Shown: positions 17,205 to 25,657 of the stretch, in pieces
Numbering within the stretch: the first letter of the stretch is position 1
Layout of the letters: the number at the start of each line of letters is the position of its first letter
Made by a program: the position numbers and the translations under genes
Assembly (NCBI GenBank): GCA_963809925.1
Contig: CAWELH010000002.1
Location: 248,001-312,000, forward strand
Source of the DNA: DASQZK01 sp963809925
Lineage (GTDB): Bacteria; Bacteroidota; Bacteroidia; Bacteroidales; GCA-2748055
DNA: 64,000 nucleotides
Direction: 5' to 3'
Notes under the pieces: generated by a model
Databases searched by the model: none
The model's input: only the letters and a program-made list of their open reading frames with translations
What the model was told of the DNA's origin: nothing

Positions 17205-17903
17205 CTACCTGGTTCTAACTTCCGGGTCGAAATATCTGAAAATGGCATCAATCATTTTATGCCCCCCGAAATGGTAGTGTGAATGCCCCTTAATAATATC
17301 TTCCTCCTTCATAATATAAGGGGCGGAAATCAACTCCTCCCTGCAGTTTTGGACAAGATCAGCGATCCCTGATTGCGTCATCTCAGGATGAAACTGCAGT
17401 GCAAGTACATTGTCACCGTATACGAATGCCTGGTTTGAAGTGGCGTCCGAGCTGTACAATAGCGTCGCACCTTCAGGAATATTAAAGGTATCTCCATGCC
17501 AATGGAATACTGTGATGATATCAGGCAGAAAGCCAAGTAGTTCAGGTCCGGGAACTTTTTTTACCGGAAACCAGCCAATTTCTGTATGAGTACCGCTGAA
17601 CACATCGGCATGTAATGCACTTGCGATGAGCTGGGCTCCCAGGCAAAATCCGAAAACCAGCTTACCCTTGGTAATTGCCGATTTGATAGCCTTCATCTCA
17701 TCAACCAGCCAGGGATATTGGTCTTCATCGTGAATACTCATTGGCCCTCCCATAATCAGCAACAAATCATATTGATCGGCATCAGGAATTGACTCCTTGA
17801 GGTAGAGCCTTGTAGTGTTGATCGTATATCCGGCCTTTTCACAAACCTCCCTGATATAACCAGGAGTTTCAAAGGGTACATGCTGAAGACATTGAATTTT
17901 CAT
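17205..17903 (-). CDS. Class I glutamine amidotransferase (GMP synthase GATase-like)
   Basis: About 232 residues from the ATG at 17903; a TTG at 17927 would add eight residues with no family support, so I prefer the ATG, giving MKIQCLQHVPFETPG. Motifs of a triad glutamine amidotransferase are complete: LLIMGGPMS oxyanion region, FGFCLGAQLIA with the nucleophilic Cys, and LQFHPEMT with the His and Glu. Stand-alone proteins like this are often annotated as GMP-synthase-like amidotransferases and can hydrolyse gamma-glutamyl compounds. No synthetase partner is adjacent. It is monocistronic on the minus strand, between the sigma relic and a plus-strand methyltransferase. Confidence 0.85.
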   Translation of the reverse strand: MKIQCLQHVPFETPGYIREVCEKAGYTINTTRLYLKESIPDADQYDLLLIMGGPMSIHDEDQYPWLVDEMKAIKSAITKGKLVFGFCLGAQLIASALHADVFSGTHTEIGWFPVKKVPGPELLGFLPDIITVFHWHGDTFNIPEGATLLYSSDATSNQAFVYGDNVLALQFHPEMTQSGIADLVQNCREELISAPYIMKEEDIIKGHSHYHFGGHKMIDAIFRYFDPEVRTR

Positions 17904-18078
17904 AATGTAGTTTAATTCAGAAATCAAATTTAAAAAAGTTTACACATAACAAAGGGTTTATTCCCATCAATTTCATTTTGCAGGGCGGCAATTAATCCTT
18001 TGTTTCAATCGGTTCAGCGTGAAAAATGTCGGGAATTTCATAAGGAATTCATACCTTTAGATCTTTAAATTATAAAGA

Positions 18079-18867
18079 ATGCAGGAACGTCACTTTCACA
18101 GCGATGCCTATTTCGAAGAGCAGTCTTACACATCAAAAAATTACGTCATTCCCTATATTGAAAGCATCAGAAAACTTGTACCGGGTACAACCGTCCTGGA
18201 GATTGGTTGTGGTGAAGGCGGGAATCTCAAACCTTTTCTCGAAATGGGATGCCGGGTAACCGGTGTAGATCTGTTAAACCTTAAAATTGAAAAAGGGAAG
18301 AAAATCTTTCAGGACCATCCTGACAATTCAAACTTGACGCTGATATGCAGTGATATCTATGAGGTTGGTGACAATCTCGGAAGGTTTGATGTGATCGTGA
18401 TGAGGGATGTCCTGGAACATATCCATGATCAGGATCGATTTCTCCATTACGTTAAACGCTTTCTGAAACCCGGAGGTCTTTTTTTTCTGGGATTTCCACC
18501 ATGGCAAAATCCGTTTGGCGGGCATCAGCAGATGTGCCAAAGTCGTTTCCTCAATAAACTGCCTTATTTTCACCTTCTGCCCGGCAAACTCTATCCCGGA
18601 TTGATGCGATTATTCGGTGAATCGGAGTCCGCAATTGCAAATCTTATTGAAATCAGGGATACACGTATTACAATTGAAAAGTTCAGAAGAATAATTCGGA
18701 GAGAAAGGTACCGGGTAATCAGGGAAGTGTTCTGGTTTATCAATCCAAATTATGAAATCAAATTCAAGCTTAAGCCCAGAAAACAACTCCATCTTCTTTC
18801 TGCCATTCCTTATCTTAGAAATTATCTGATCACAACCTGCTATTATGTTATTGAATATCAGGGTTAG
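18079..18867 (+). CDS. Class I SAM-dependent methyltransferase
   Basis: A 262-residue protein with a methyltransferase-11/25-type core: VLEIGCGEGGNL (motif I, residues about 40-51), GVDLL at strand 2, MRDVLEHIHDQD (post-motif Asp-Glu-His typical of small-molecule or lipid methyltransferases) and LKPGGLFFLGFPPW. A C-terminal region of about 100 residues is rich in basic residues, with no clear membrane span. The layout resembles methyltransferases found in surface-polysaccharide or lipid loci, but the neighbours (small membrane protein, acetyltransferase) do not fix a substrate. Confidence 0.82.
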   Translation: MQERHFHSDAYFEEQSYTSKNYVIPYIESIRKLVPGTTVLEIGCGEGGNLKPFLEMGCRVTGVDLLNLKIEKGKKIFQDHPDNSNLTLICSDIYEVGDNLGRFDVIVMRDVLEHIHDQDRFLHYVKRFLKPGGLFFLGFPPWQNPFGGHQQMCQSRFLNKLPYFHLLPGKLYPGLMRLFGESESAIANLIEIRDTRITIEKFRRIIRRERYRVIREVFWFINPNYEIKFKLKPRKQLHLLSAIPYLRNYLITTCYYVIEYQG

Positions 18868-18909
18868 GTAATATCGGAAGTTATCCCTAAATTTACCTAA
18901 ATTCTGTAA

Positions 18910-19299
18910 ATGCACAGGTGGATTGCTTTCATAATGATGGTGTTCCTTCTTGGAGTGTTTTTAATTATTCTGGGTTCACCAAACCGGCCAGTGAGAAAAA
19001 AGCGGGGGCGGCAGAAGGTAGATACCTCTCCTGGTATCATTATCAGCGGATTGTTGGCAGGGACACTAATAGGTGGATTTATTGGTATAATTACCAATAA
19101 TCTGGCCGTTGGTATTGCCCTTGGTCCGGGAATGGGTATAGCCCTTGGCATTGCAATTACCCTTTCGGACAGGAAATCTTCATCTGATGAACAAAACCGA
19201 CGATGGGGAAATTACCGGATATGGATTTATCCGGCAATACTGGTCCTTATCCTTATTATCATCTGGTTGCTTAGAATATTCTTTGATCTGCATTACTAA
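18910..19299 (+). CDS. Small membrane protein with glycine-zipper segment
   Basis: A 129-residue protein with an N-terminal hydrophobic helix (about residues 5-22), a basic stretch (PVRKKRGRQK), a long Gly/Ile-rich hydrophobic region (about 43-85, many GxxxG spacings such as GTLIGGFIG) and a C-terminal helix (about 105-123). This fits a three- to four-span inner-membrane protein. I do not recognise a family. It follows the methyltransferase after 42 bases and ends two bases before the acetyltransferase start, so the trio may be one transcript. Confidence 0.6.
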   Translation: MHRWIAFIMMVFLLGVFLIILGSPNRPVRKKRGRQKVDTSPGIIISGLLAGTLIGGFIGIITNNLAVGIALGPGMGIALGIAITLSDRKSSSDEQNRRWGNYRIWIYPAILVLILIIIWLLRIFFDLHY

Positions 19300-19301
19300 C
19301 G

Positions 19302-19841
19302 ATGATCATCAAATCAGAAAATTTTACCCTCCGATCGTGGCGAAGAGAAGATATGCCACTGCTAGTCGGGCTTGCCAATAACCGTAAAATATACGACAAT
19401 CTCAGAGATCTTTTCCCCTACCCTTATACAATGAGGGATGCTGCAAAATGGCTTGAATATGTTGAGTTAAACGATACTCCTCCGCGCTTTTTCGCCATCG
19501 AATTTGATGGTGAACTGGCAGGAAGCATTGCCGCAGAATTTAAAGCCGACATATACAGGAAAAATGTTGAGATCGGTTACTGGCTTGGAGAAATTTACTG
19601 GAACAGGGGAATTATGACGGAAGCCATCAGGCTCATCACAGATTACATTTTTGCGAATTTCGATACGCTCAGGGTATACGCCGAACCTTTTGCTGATAAT
19701 GCCGGATCAAGAAAAGCCCTGGAAAAAGTGGGTTTCACGTGCGAGGTGGTATTCAGGGAGTATGTCATCAAGAATAATGAAATTAAGGATAGCTGTATCT
19801 ATTCCGTCCTCAGGAAAGAATGGATGAGACACTTCCATTGA
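19302..19841 (+). CDS. GNAT family N-acetyltransferase (RimJ/RimL-like)
   Basis: A 179-residue acetyltransferase. The early FTLRSWRREDMPLLVGLANN is the usual start of the RimJ/RimL type, EIGYWLGEIYWNRGIMTEAI contains the acetyl-CoA pyrophosphate loop (Q/RxxGxA-like, here NRGIMTEA), and NAGSRKALEKVGF is the classic late motif. It acetylates an amine on a protein N terminus or a small molecule; the target is unknown. Coupled to the small membrane gene upstream by a two-base gap. Confidence 0.88.
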   Translation: MIIKSENFTLRSWRREDMPLLVGLANNRKIYDNLRDLFPYPYTMRDAAKWLEYVELNDTPPRFFAIEFDGELAGSIAAEFKADIYRKNVEIGYWLGEIYWNRGIMTEAIRLITDYIFANFDTLRVYAEPFADNAGSRKALEKVGFTCEVVFREYVIKNNEIKDSCIYSVLRKEWMRHFH

Positions 19842-19976
19842 AAACCCTGAGGATGAAATGATTTGCCCAAGGTATCTTCACACTGTCAGAATATTGAAGA
19901 GATGGGCTGTTGGAACCTTCACTGCACGCAGTTCATAATAAAATCCTGCAGGCGTTCAATTTTTCGTTAAACTCCT

Positions 19977-19984
19977 TATATTTG
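19977..19984 (+). promoter_or_regulatory. Candidate -7 box of the 7TM-PP2C phosphatase gene
   Basis: TATATTTG is an exact fit to TAnnTTTG, 52 bases before the ATG at 20037. No TTTG at about 19-20 bases further upstream is seen, so the -33 element is weak or absent. Confidence 0.42.
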
Positions 19985-20036
19985 AAAGGGGATTGTTCTG
20001 TTTGATCTTCCCGTATCATCCTGTAAAAACTTCCTG

Positions 20037-22130
20037 ATGTCAGTTATCAGACCAGTTATTCTGATCCTCTTCTTTATAAAAATCGCGATGTCAGCCTTGG
20101 CTGCACAGGATACGGTTTTCATCGACAATAATTTTTCTGAGGTCAGTATAGAAGCTGAGGAGGTCGGTATTTTAAAATCGCTTCCCAACAGTTTTGTTTT
20201 GGAGGACCTGAAGGACCTTGCGTTCCGCAGTGGAACTGCTAACGATACGCTAAAGGTAGCAGGTAATGATCATGCAGGATACTGCAAACTGATTGTTATG
20301 AATACATCGCTGAGTTCTGTAGATATCAGTATTTCCAGAAATTCACCCGATTCCGTGAATGTTTATCTATACAGTGAGGACGGACGGATCGTACGTAGCG
20401 ACCGCTTAAATATCCGGGGACTGAGATTGTATGGTCGCATCCAGATCCAGCCGGGAGCTGTACGTGATATTTATGTTGAACTTGCGAAGGACAGTGATAA
20501 CCTGTATCCGAAAATTAGTGACGTACATTTCAGGCTCTTTAACTACAACCATTTTCTCCAGCAGGAATTACCGAACCGTTTTATTGACGCCCTACTCATC
20601 GGACTGCTCCTCTTCAGCGCCATACTAAACCTGATTCTAGGGCTGATTCTAAAGCGTTCTTCTTTTATCAGCCTGTTCTTCTACCTGCTTTCACTTGTGC
20701 TATTTTCTTTCTCATTTCTTGGTTTCTATGATGAGTTCATTATGCACACCAGGGTTAACGTGCCTATCAGTCTTCCTGCTTATTTCCTTACCCTGATCTT
20801 GTTCCTGCAGGTAAGTAAAAAATACCTGCAACTTGAAAAACACCTGCCGGGATGGAATACAATCACCAATGTGATCATGTTTTTTCTGATTCTTTCCATA
20901 CCATACTACTATCTGACCGTGTACGTGAAAGATCTTTACAATAATTTCCTGGCCTTCTCCTCGCTCTTCTTTTTCGTTGCCGCAGCCCTGCTCGGATTAA
21001 TTGAATCGGTGATTTTATTCAATAAGGAACAGAAGGCAAAATTCTTCCTGGTGGCAAATCTTCTGGTTGTTATATCTCTTGCTATCAACCTGTTTCTCGA
21101 CAACAAATACCCGGTTGTGGTCGGATCGGTGATTCAGGGATTCATTTTCACCTTCGGTCTGGCTGAAGAAATCAAGATCCTCGACAGGCAAAAGATCCGG
21201 TTTCAGCAGCGATACATTAAACAGCTGGAAGTAAACCTCAGGTTAAAAGATAATCTCACAAGTGAACTGGAACAGAAGGTAAATGAAAGAACCAGAGAAT
21301 TAAAGCTTACCAATGACGCCCTGCAGGATAAAAACAACATTGTAGAGCAGCAGAAAGAACTACTGGAGATCCGAAACAAGGAAATTAAGGACAGTATAGA
21401 GTATGCCAAGCGAATCCAGAATGCTTCCTTTCCATCCCGTAAAATACTCGAAAAGATCACCCTTGATTATTTTATCCTTTATAAACCGAGAGACATTGTA
21501 AGTGGTGATTTTTTCTGGTTTGGCGAGGTCGATGACAAAATTATCATTATTGTTGCCGATTGCACAGGACATGGTGTTCCCGGGGCTTTCATGAGCATGT
21601 ATGGTATTGCATTCCTGAATGAAATTGTCAATAAAGAGAAAATTTTCCGGCCACACGATATTCTCAATACCCTCAGGGACAAAATCGCAGGTTCGCTCAA
21701 CAGGGGCGATAATGAATTTGAGACCATGGATGGCATGGATATGTCGGTACTGACCTTTGATCCTGGTACCTCCACGATTTTGTTCGCGGGAGCAAACAAT
21801 TCAATGTATTTCGTAAGAAACGGAGAATTGGAGATTATCAAAGCCGATAAAATGCCGGTGGCCTATTATCAGAAAATGGATCCCTTTACAATGGCTGAGA
21901 TCCGGGTCAGAAAAGGCGACAGCCTCTATCTTTTCACCGACGGCATTGTCGATCAGTTTGGAGGAGAGATCGGAAAAAAATTCCTCTCCAAACGCATGAA
22001 GGATGTCGTACAGGAAATTTCGCACAAGCCAATGCCTGCACAGTATAAGGATTTTGAAGATGCTTTCAATAATTGGAAAGGTGATTATTTTCAGGTCGAT
22101 GATGTGCTACTCGTAGGTATGAGGATCTGA
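20037..22130 (+). CDS. 7TM-DISM sensor with C-terminal SpoIIE/PP2C serine phosphatase
   Basis: The 697-residue protein begins with a signal peptide (SALAAQ, about residues 1-23), followed by an extracytoplasmic beta domain of the 7TMR-DISM extracellular type (about 25-180), seven hydrophobic helices (about 185-385), a coiled coil (about 385-460) and a SpoIIE-type PP2C phosphatase (about 460-697). Metal-binding acidic motifs are present: RDIVSGDFFW, VADCTGHGVPGAFMSM, LFTDGIVDQFGG and VDDVLLVG. It should sense an external ligand or state and dephosphorylate a cytoplasmic anti-anti-sigma-like or SiaC-like protein. A SiaC-like protein is encoded at about 57.8-58.1 kb. The gene is preceded by its own -7 box and ends before a strong hairpin. 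Confidence 0.88.
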   Translation: MSVIRPVILILFFIKIAMSALAAQDTVFIDNNFSEVSIEAEEVGILKSLPNSFVLEDLKDLAFRSGTANDTLKVAGNDHAGYCKLIVMNTSLSSVDISISRNSPDSVNVYLYSEDGRIVRSDRLNIRGLRLYGRIQIQPGAVRDIYVELAKDSDNLYPKISDVHFRLFNYNHFLQQELPNRFIDALLIGLLLFSAILNLILGLILKRSSFISLFFYLLSLVLFSFSFLGFYDEFIMHTRVNVPISLPAYFLTLILFLQVSKKYLQLEKHLPGWNTITNVIMFFLILSIPYYYLTVYVKDLYNNFLAFSSLFFFVAAALLGLIESVILFNKEQKAKFFLVANLLVVISLAINLFLDNKYPVVVGSVIQGFIFTFGLAEEIKILDRQKIRFQQRYIKQLEVNLRLKDNLTSELEQKVNERTRELKLTNDALQDKNNIVEQQKELLEIRNKEIKDSIEYAKRIQNASFPSRKILEKITLDYFILYKPRDIVSGDFFWFGEVDDKIIIIVADCTGHGVPGAFMSMYGIAFLNEIVNKEKIFRPHDILNTLRDKIAGSLNRGDNEFETMDGMDMSVLTFDPGTSTILFAGANNSMYFVRNGELEIIKADKMPVAYYQKMDPFTMAEIRVRKGDSLYLFTDGIVDQFGGEIGKKFLSKRMKDVVQEISHKPMPAQYKDFEDAFNNWKGDYFQVDDVLLVGMRI

Positions 22131-22141
22131 TTTATAAAGAA

Positions 22142-22173
22142 CACGCAGCTCTGTAAGGATACAGAACTGCGTG
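22142..22173. terminator. Strong hairpin between convergent genes
   Basis: CACGCAG-C-TCTGT, loop AAGGAT, then ACAGA-A-CTGCGTG: twelve base pairs with one C/A mismatch. It lies 12 bases after the phosphatase stop and about 150 bases after the minus-strand GH144-like stop. On the plus strand no T run follows; on the minus strand TTCTTT follows. A bidirectional terminator is the simplest reading. Confidence 0.55.
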
Positions 22174-22325
22174 CAAACCCAAATTGAACGCTCTCTACTC
22201 AACTGCACTGATCCGTATTCTATGTGAAAATTTCACAAGATTCACCATGGATTCCTGACTACCAAAATACACTGAACGCACTTATTTGTAACACCTGATT
22301 TCTCTGCATCAATTTTGGTTTCCAT

Positions 22326-24320
22326 TTAATAGGAAAATCCCATTTTCGTGAGCGCTGACGTTACCTCAGGGCAGGACATGAACAGATTCCAGAGTAATCC
22401 TGTCCTGTAATTTTCTATCATCACGATCTCAGGTCCCTGATCAATTGATAGGTATGAATCTGCATACCAGTCATTTTGCGGACTGAATGCATCGTAGAAT
22501 CCATAAGGGCCCCAAAGTTTGTCACCAAGAAAATAGTAAAATGTTCGAATGGCATCCATGGACTGCTCCGGTGTGTAGGGCAGCGATGAAACGGCTGCCG
22601 TTGGCGTAATTACGCCCCTGTCATTTGTGGGTGAGTGGGCTGAATATCCGCTGTATCCGTCGCTGGCCGTCAGTCCCCAGCAGGTGGCGCTGTATCCGGC
22701 GTATTTTTTAGGATTATCAGCACAATATGCCCAGTTTATAAGGCTGTGGTTGACATTCTGTTCCCAGAAGTTTATATAAGGCCCCCGGAGATTCTGCGGA
22801 TTCAATCCGAGAAAAGAATAATGGGTAAAAAAAAGAGGACCGCCGTAAGGTTGTCCTTCCGGCAGAACGTACCCGTAATATTCGTTTCCGTTCAGAATAG
22901 AACCGCTGTTCATATACCCTTTAAAGTATGATGTAGCCGGAATGGAATGATCGGGTGAACCAATGCCAAGCACATAACAGATCATCGTTTCATTATACCC
23001 TTGAAGTTTCAGGTTTATTGTCCATCCTGTAGTAGGCGACCAGTGCCAGTATAGGGCTTCTTCACCTCGGGTGTAAAAATCATATTCCACGGAATGCCAT
23101 AATGTATTAATGCGATCAATCAGTCCGCTTTCTTCCGGAACCGACGGCTGAAGGTATTGCCGGAAAGTGAGCAGTCCCTGGATTAAAAATGTTGTTTCCA
23201 CCAGATCGCCACCATCATCTGACGCACTGAACGGGATGGTAATACCGGTTGATCCATTGATCCAGTGTGGCCATGCACCGTGAAACCGGTCACAAGTCTC
23301 AAGGAATGTCAGCATCTTGTCCATTCGATCGAGGGCCTGCTGTCTTGTGATAAATCCCCTTTCAACACCGACAATCATAGCCATAATACCAAACCCTGAT
23401 CCGCCGGTGGTCACCACATCGCCGCTTCCCAAACGTTCACGGGCCATGCCACAATCGGGATGTGCATAATCCCAGAAGAATGCGAACGTCTGCTTTTGGA
23501 TCATCGTTAGCAGGTCCTGGTCGGTAATCACCGGAAATTTGTATACGGAATCGATGGCCGTATAAAATGCATTGGAATACCCACTGAACGTAAAGCCGTT
23601 TGCCGCGGTCAGACCGGAAGATATCGTAAATGTATATTTTTTAAGGCTTACGAGTCTATCCTCGGTGCTAAGGAGTATTTTCATAGAGTCGGCGGAGACT
23701 GAAAGCGTATATGCCGCTCCGCCCGTAAGTGAGACGAATGTAGAGTAGGTAGACGGATCGAGTGGTTCTGTGAAGGATACTTCAATATTTGCACGAGCAG
23801 GATTAATATTTACTACCGATGCTGATGACAGGAAGTTCTCACCGTTTATGGTGGCTGTTTGCATCGACACCTTTCCGTTCAGCGTGATAAAGGCATAGCT
23901 ATAACCAGCAAATGTTTCACCGCTGGCACCGGTAAGTTTAGATGAAACAATCAGGCTGTAAGGCTTTCCATTTTTCAGATTCTGCAAAGGATCGAGTGAA
24001 ACAGAGTGATTATTGTCGAGAAATGACACCGTGAGATCCACATCAATACCGGCTTCATCCCTGATCGAAATTTCATTTTCTATACCCTCTGTATCGAGGG
24101 AAGCACTGAATTTGAGGACAAAGTTTCTGTCGATGGGGATATCCTTTGTTACTTCTCCGAATTTCAGATCAATACCACCGGCAATGGTTCCTTGCAACTG
24201 GAGTGTGCCATGGTCGGCAGGAGGCTCATCTTTATTTTTGGAACAATCGTTCAGCAGCAACGGAACGCTGCAGAAAAGAATCATGATGAAAGCATGAAAT
24301 CTGAAGATGTTCCTTTTCAT
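22326..24320 (-). CDS. GH144-like (glycoamylase-domain) enzyme with N-terminal Ig-like domains, lipoprotein
   Basis: The 664-residue protein has a lipoprotein-like N terminus (LLNDC, Cys26, although Asp before the Cys is atypical), two Ig-like Big_5-type domains (about residues 40-145 and 150-255; phrases such as ISSGLTAANG and VSFTEPLDPS) and an alpha/alpha-barrel domain (about 270-660). Barrel motifs include FAFFWDYAHPDCGMARER, HWINGSTG, WGLTASDGYSGYSAHSP and IDQGPEIVMIENYRTGLLWN. This is the glycoamylase/GH144 fold, whose characterised members are endo-beta-1,2-glucanases, although proteins of the family are often labelled glucoamylase. It is the last gene of the susCD-type operon. A second, shorter paralogue is the first gene. 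Confidence 0.85.
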   Translation of the reverse strand: MKRNIFRFHAFIMILFCSVPLLLNDCSKNKDEPPADHGTLQLQGTIAGGIDLKFGEVTKDIPIDRNFVLKFSASLDTEGIENEISIRDEAGIDVDLTVSFLDNNHSVSLDPLQNLKNGKPYSLIVSSKLTGASGETFAGYSYAFITLNGKVSMQTATINGENFLSSASVVNINPARANIEVSFTEPLDPSTYSTFVSLTGGAAYTLSVSADSMKILLSTEDRLVSLKKYTFTISSGLTAANGFTFSGYSNAFYTAIDSVYKFPVITDQDLLTMIQKQTFAFFWDYAHPDCGMARERLGSGDVVTTGGSGFGIMAMIVGVERGFITRQQALDRMDKMLTFLETCDRFHGAWPHWINGSTGITIPFSASDDGGDLVETTFLIQGLLTFRQYLQPSVPEESGLIDRINTLWHSVEYDFYTRGEEALYWHWSPTTGWTINLKLQGYNETMICYVLGIGSPDHSIPATSYFKGYMNSGSILNGNEYYGYVLPEGQPYGGPLFFTHYSFLGLNPQNLRGPYINFWEQNVNHSLINWAYCADNPKKYAGYSATCWGLTASDGYSGYSAHSPTNDRGVITPTAAVSSLPYTPEQSMDAIRTFYYFLGDKLWGPYGFYDAFSPQNDWYADSYLSIDQGPEIVMIENYRTGLLWNLFMSCPEVTSALTKMGFSY

Positions 24321-24379
24321 CTGGCGGAGAAAATAAGGGAGGGCAATATGCCCTCCCCGGATTTAATCAATTAAGCATA

Positions 24380-25626
24380 TCAGGGTTTACCAGAATTGTA
24401 CATCAGCTGAATTTCTTTCTCGGTAAGTACTTTGTGATAAATGCTGACATCATCGAGCATTCCCATGAAGTGATTGTTGGTTGTAACATTGTAGTCAGCC
24501 CAGGAATCAGTGATAGATGGGTCTATCGGTGCCTGAATAAAACCTAAAGCGAAGACATTGTTCCCCTCATTTCCGGCATACTTCAATCCGGTTACGGTCT
24601 GTTTGGCATCGCCATCAGGCCAGAGATTGAAATCCTGTGATTTCATTTTTTCACCATTTATATACATGGTCCCTACTTTAGTCGAGCTATTATAGAGACA
24701 GACGATATTCGCCCACTGACTTGCCAGGAGTGACTGAACTCCGCCTGAATTCGCCAGGTCTTTACAGAAAGTCCATCCCTGCCAGCCACCGTTATCCTTG
24801 GTGGCACCGTTACCGGCAAACCACAGATCTTCAGACCCGGAGGAGCCGTTTCCATAAGCATACTGTGCTGCCAACTTACATGAACTGAAATCACCAGCAA
24901 TCTCAAACTGGAAGCCTAACCATGCGGCAAGACCCATGGTAAACTGACCATGTTCCGTTGAATCGGCATTTATCCAGAAGGAGAGGGCAAAATCGCCGTT
25001 GTTCAGTAGCTGATCACCATTTGGTATCTCTATCAGACTGGTTGTGCCGTTAAATTGTGCGGCCATACCTGATGCACTGTTATGAGACGCTACATAGGTG
25101 ATATCAATAACACCGTTTGACATCGGGTTGAAATTCCCAGCCTGATCATCGGCATTATTTTCAAAATTCCAGTACGCAACAGCACCTGAAGGCGCAAATG
25201 TTCCTTCTGTAGTGAAAGTACGGTTAAAGGCCTCAAGCGCAACACCGTCGGTGGACTGTATAGCAGCACTGAAATCCAGTTTATACAGGGCTCCCATACC
25301 GAGCTCATTCTGGGGTGTTATGGTCACTTCTTTTCCGCTGACCGAAACAGTTACCGGAATGTTTGCACCGTCATAATCCTGGGACATCATAATATTGCTG
25401 GTCGTCGCAGTAGCAGGATCAATGGATTCTGTGAATGTAGCAACAATAACCGGAGTCGTCGGAACATTGCTGGCGGAGGTGTTGCTGCGTTGAGATCAAT
25501 ATCACCGGCCTTCAGCGTGGATATTTTCGGTGGCGATGGATTATCGTCTTTCTTACAACTTTCAGGTAAAATAAATAATACTGTCAGTGTAAGAATAACA
25601 CTTAATAAAAGATGCTGTTTTTTCAT
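24380..25626 (-). pseudogene. LamG/Ig-like surface lipoprotein with an N-terminal frameshift
   Basis: Two overlapping reading frames add up to one protein. The first (25626 down to about 25480) has a lipoprotein signal (PESCKK) and the start of a Big_5-like domain, KAGDIDLNAAT. The second continues the domain without a start of its own, SASNVPTTPVIVATFTESID, and then runs through a LamG-type concanavalin domain (about 190 residues: AVAYWNFENNADD, AAQFNGTTSLIEIPNGDQLL, and MLDDVSIYHKVLTEKEIQLM). Joining them needs one base near 25480, where the frame changes in a run of C and G. Intact, it would be a surface glycan-binding protein of the SusE/F kind. It may be a true pseudogene, a programmed shift or a sequence error; the clean C-terminal frame favours a single recent change or an error. 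Confidence 0.72.
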
Positions 25627-25657
25627 AGTTAAGCAGATTAAAGATTTAACAATTAAT

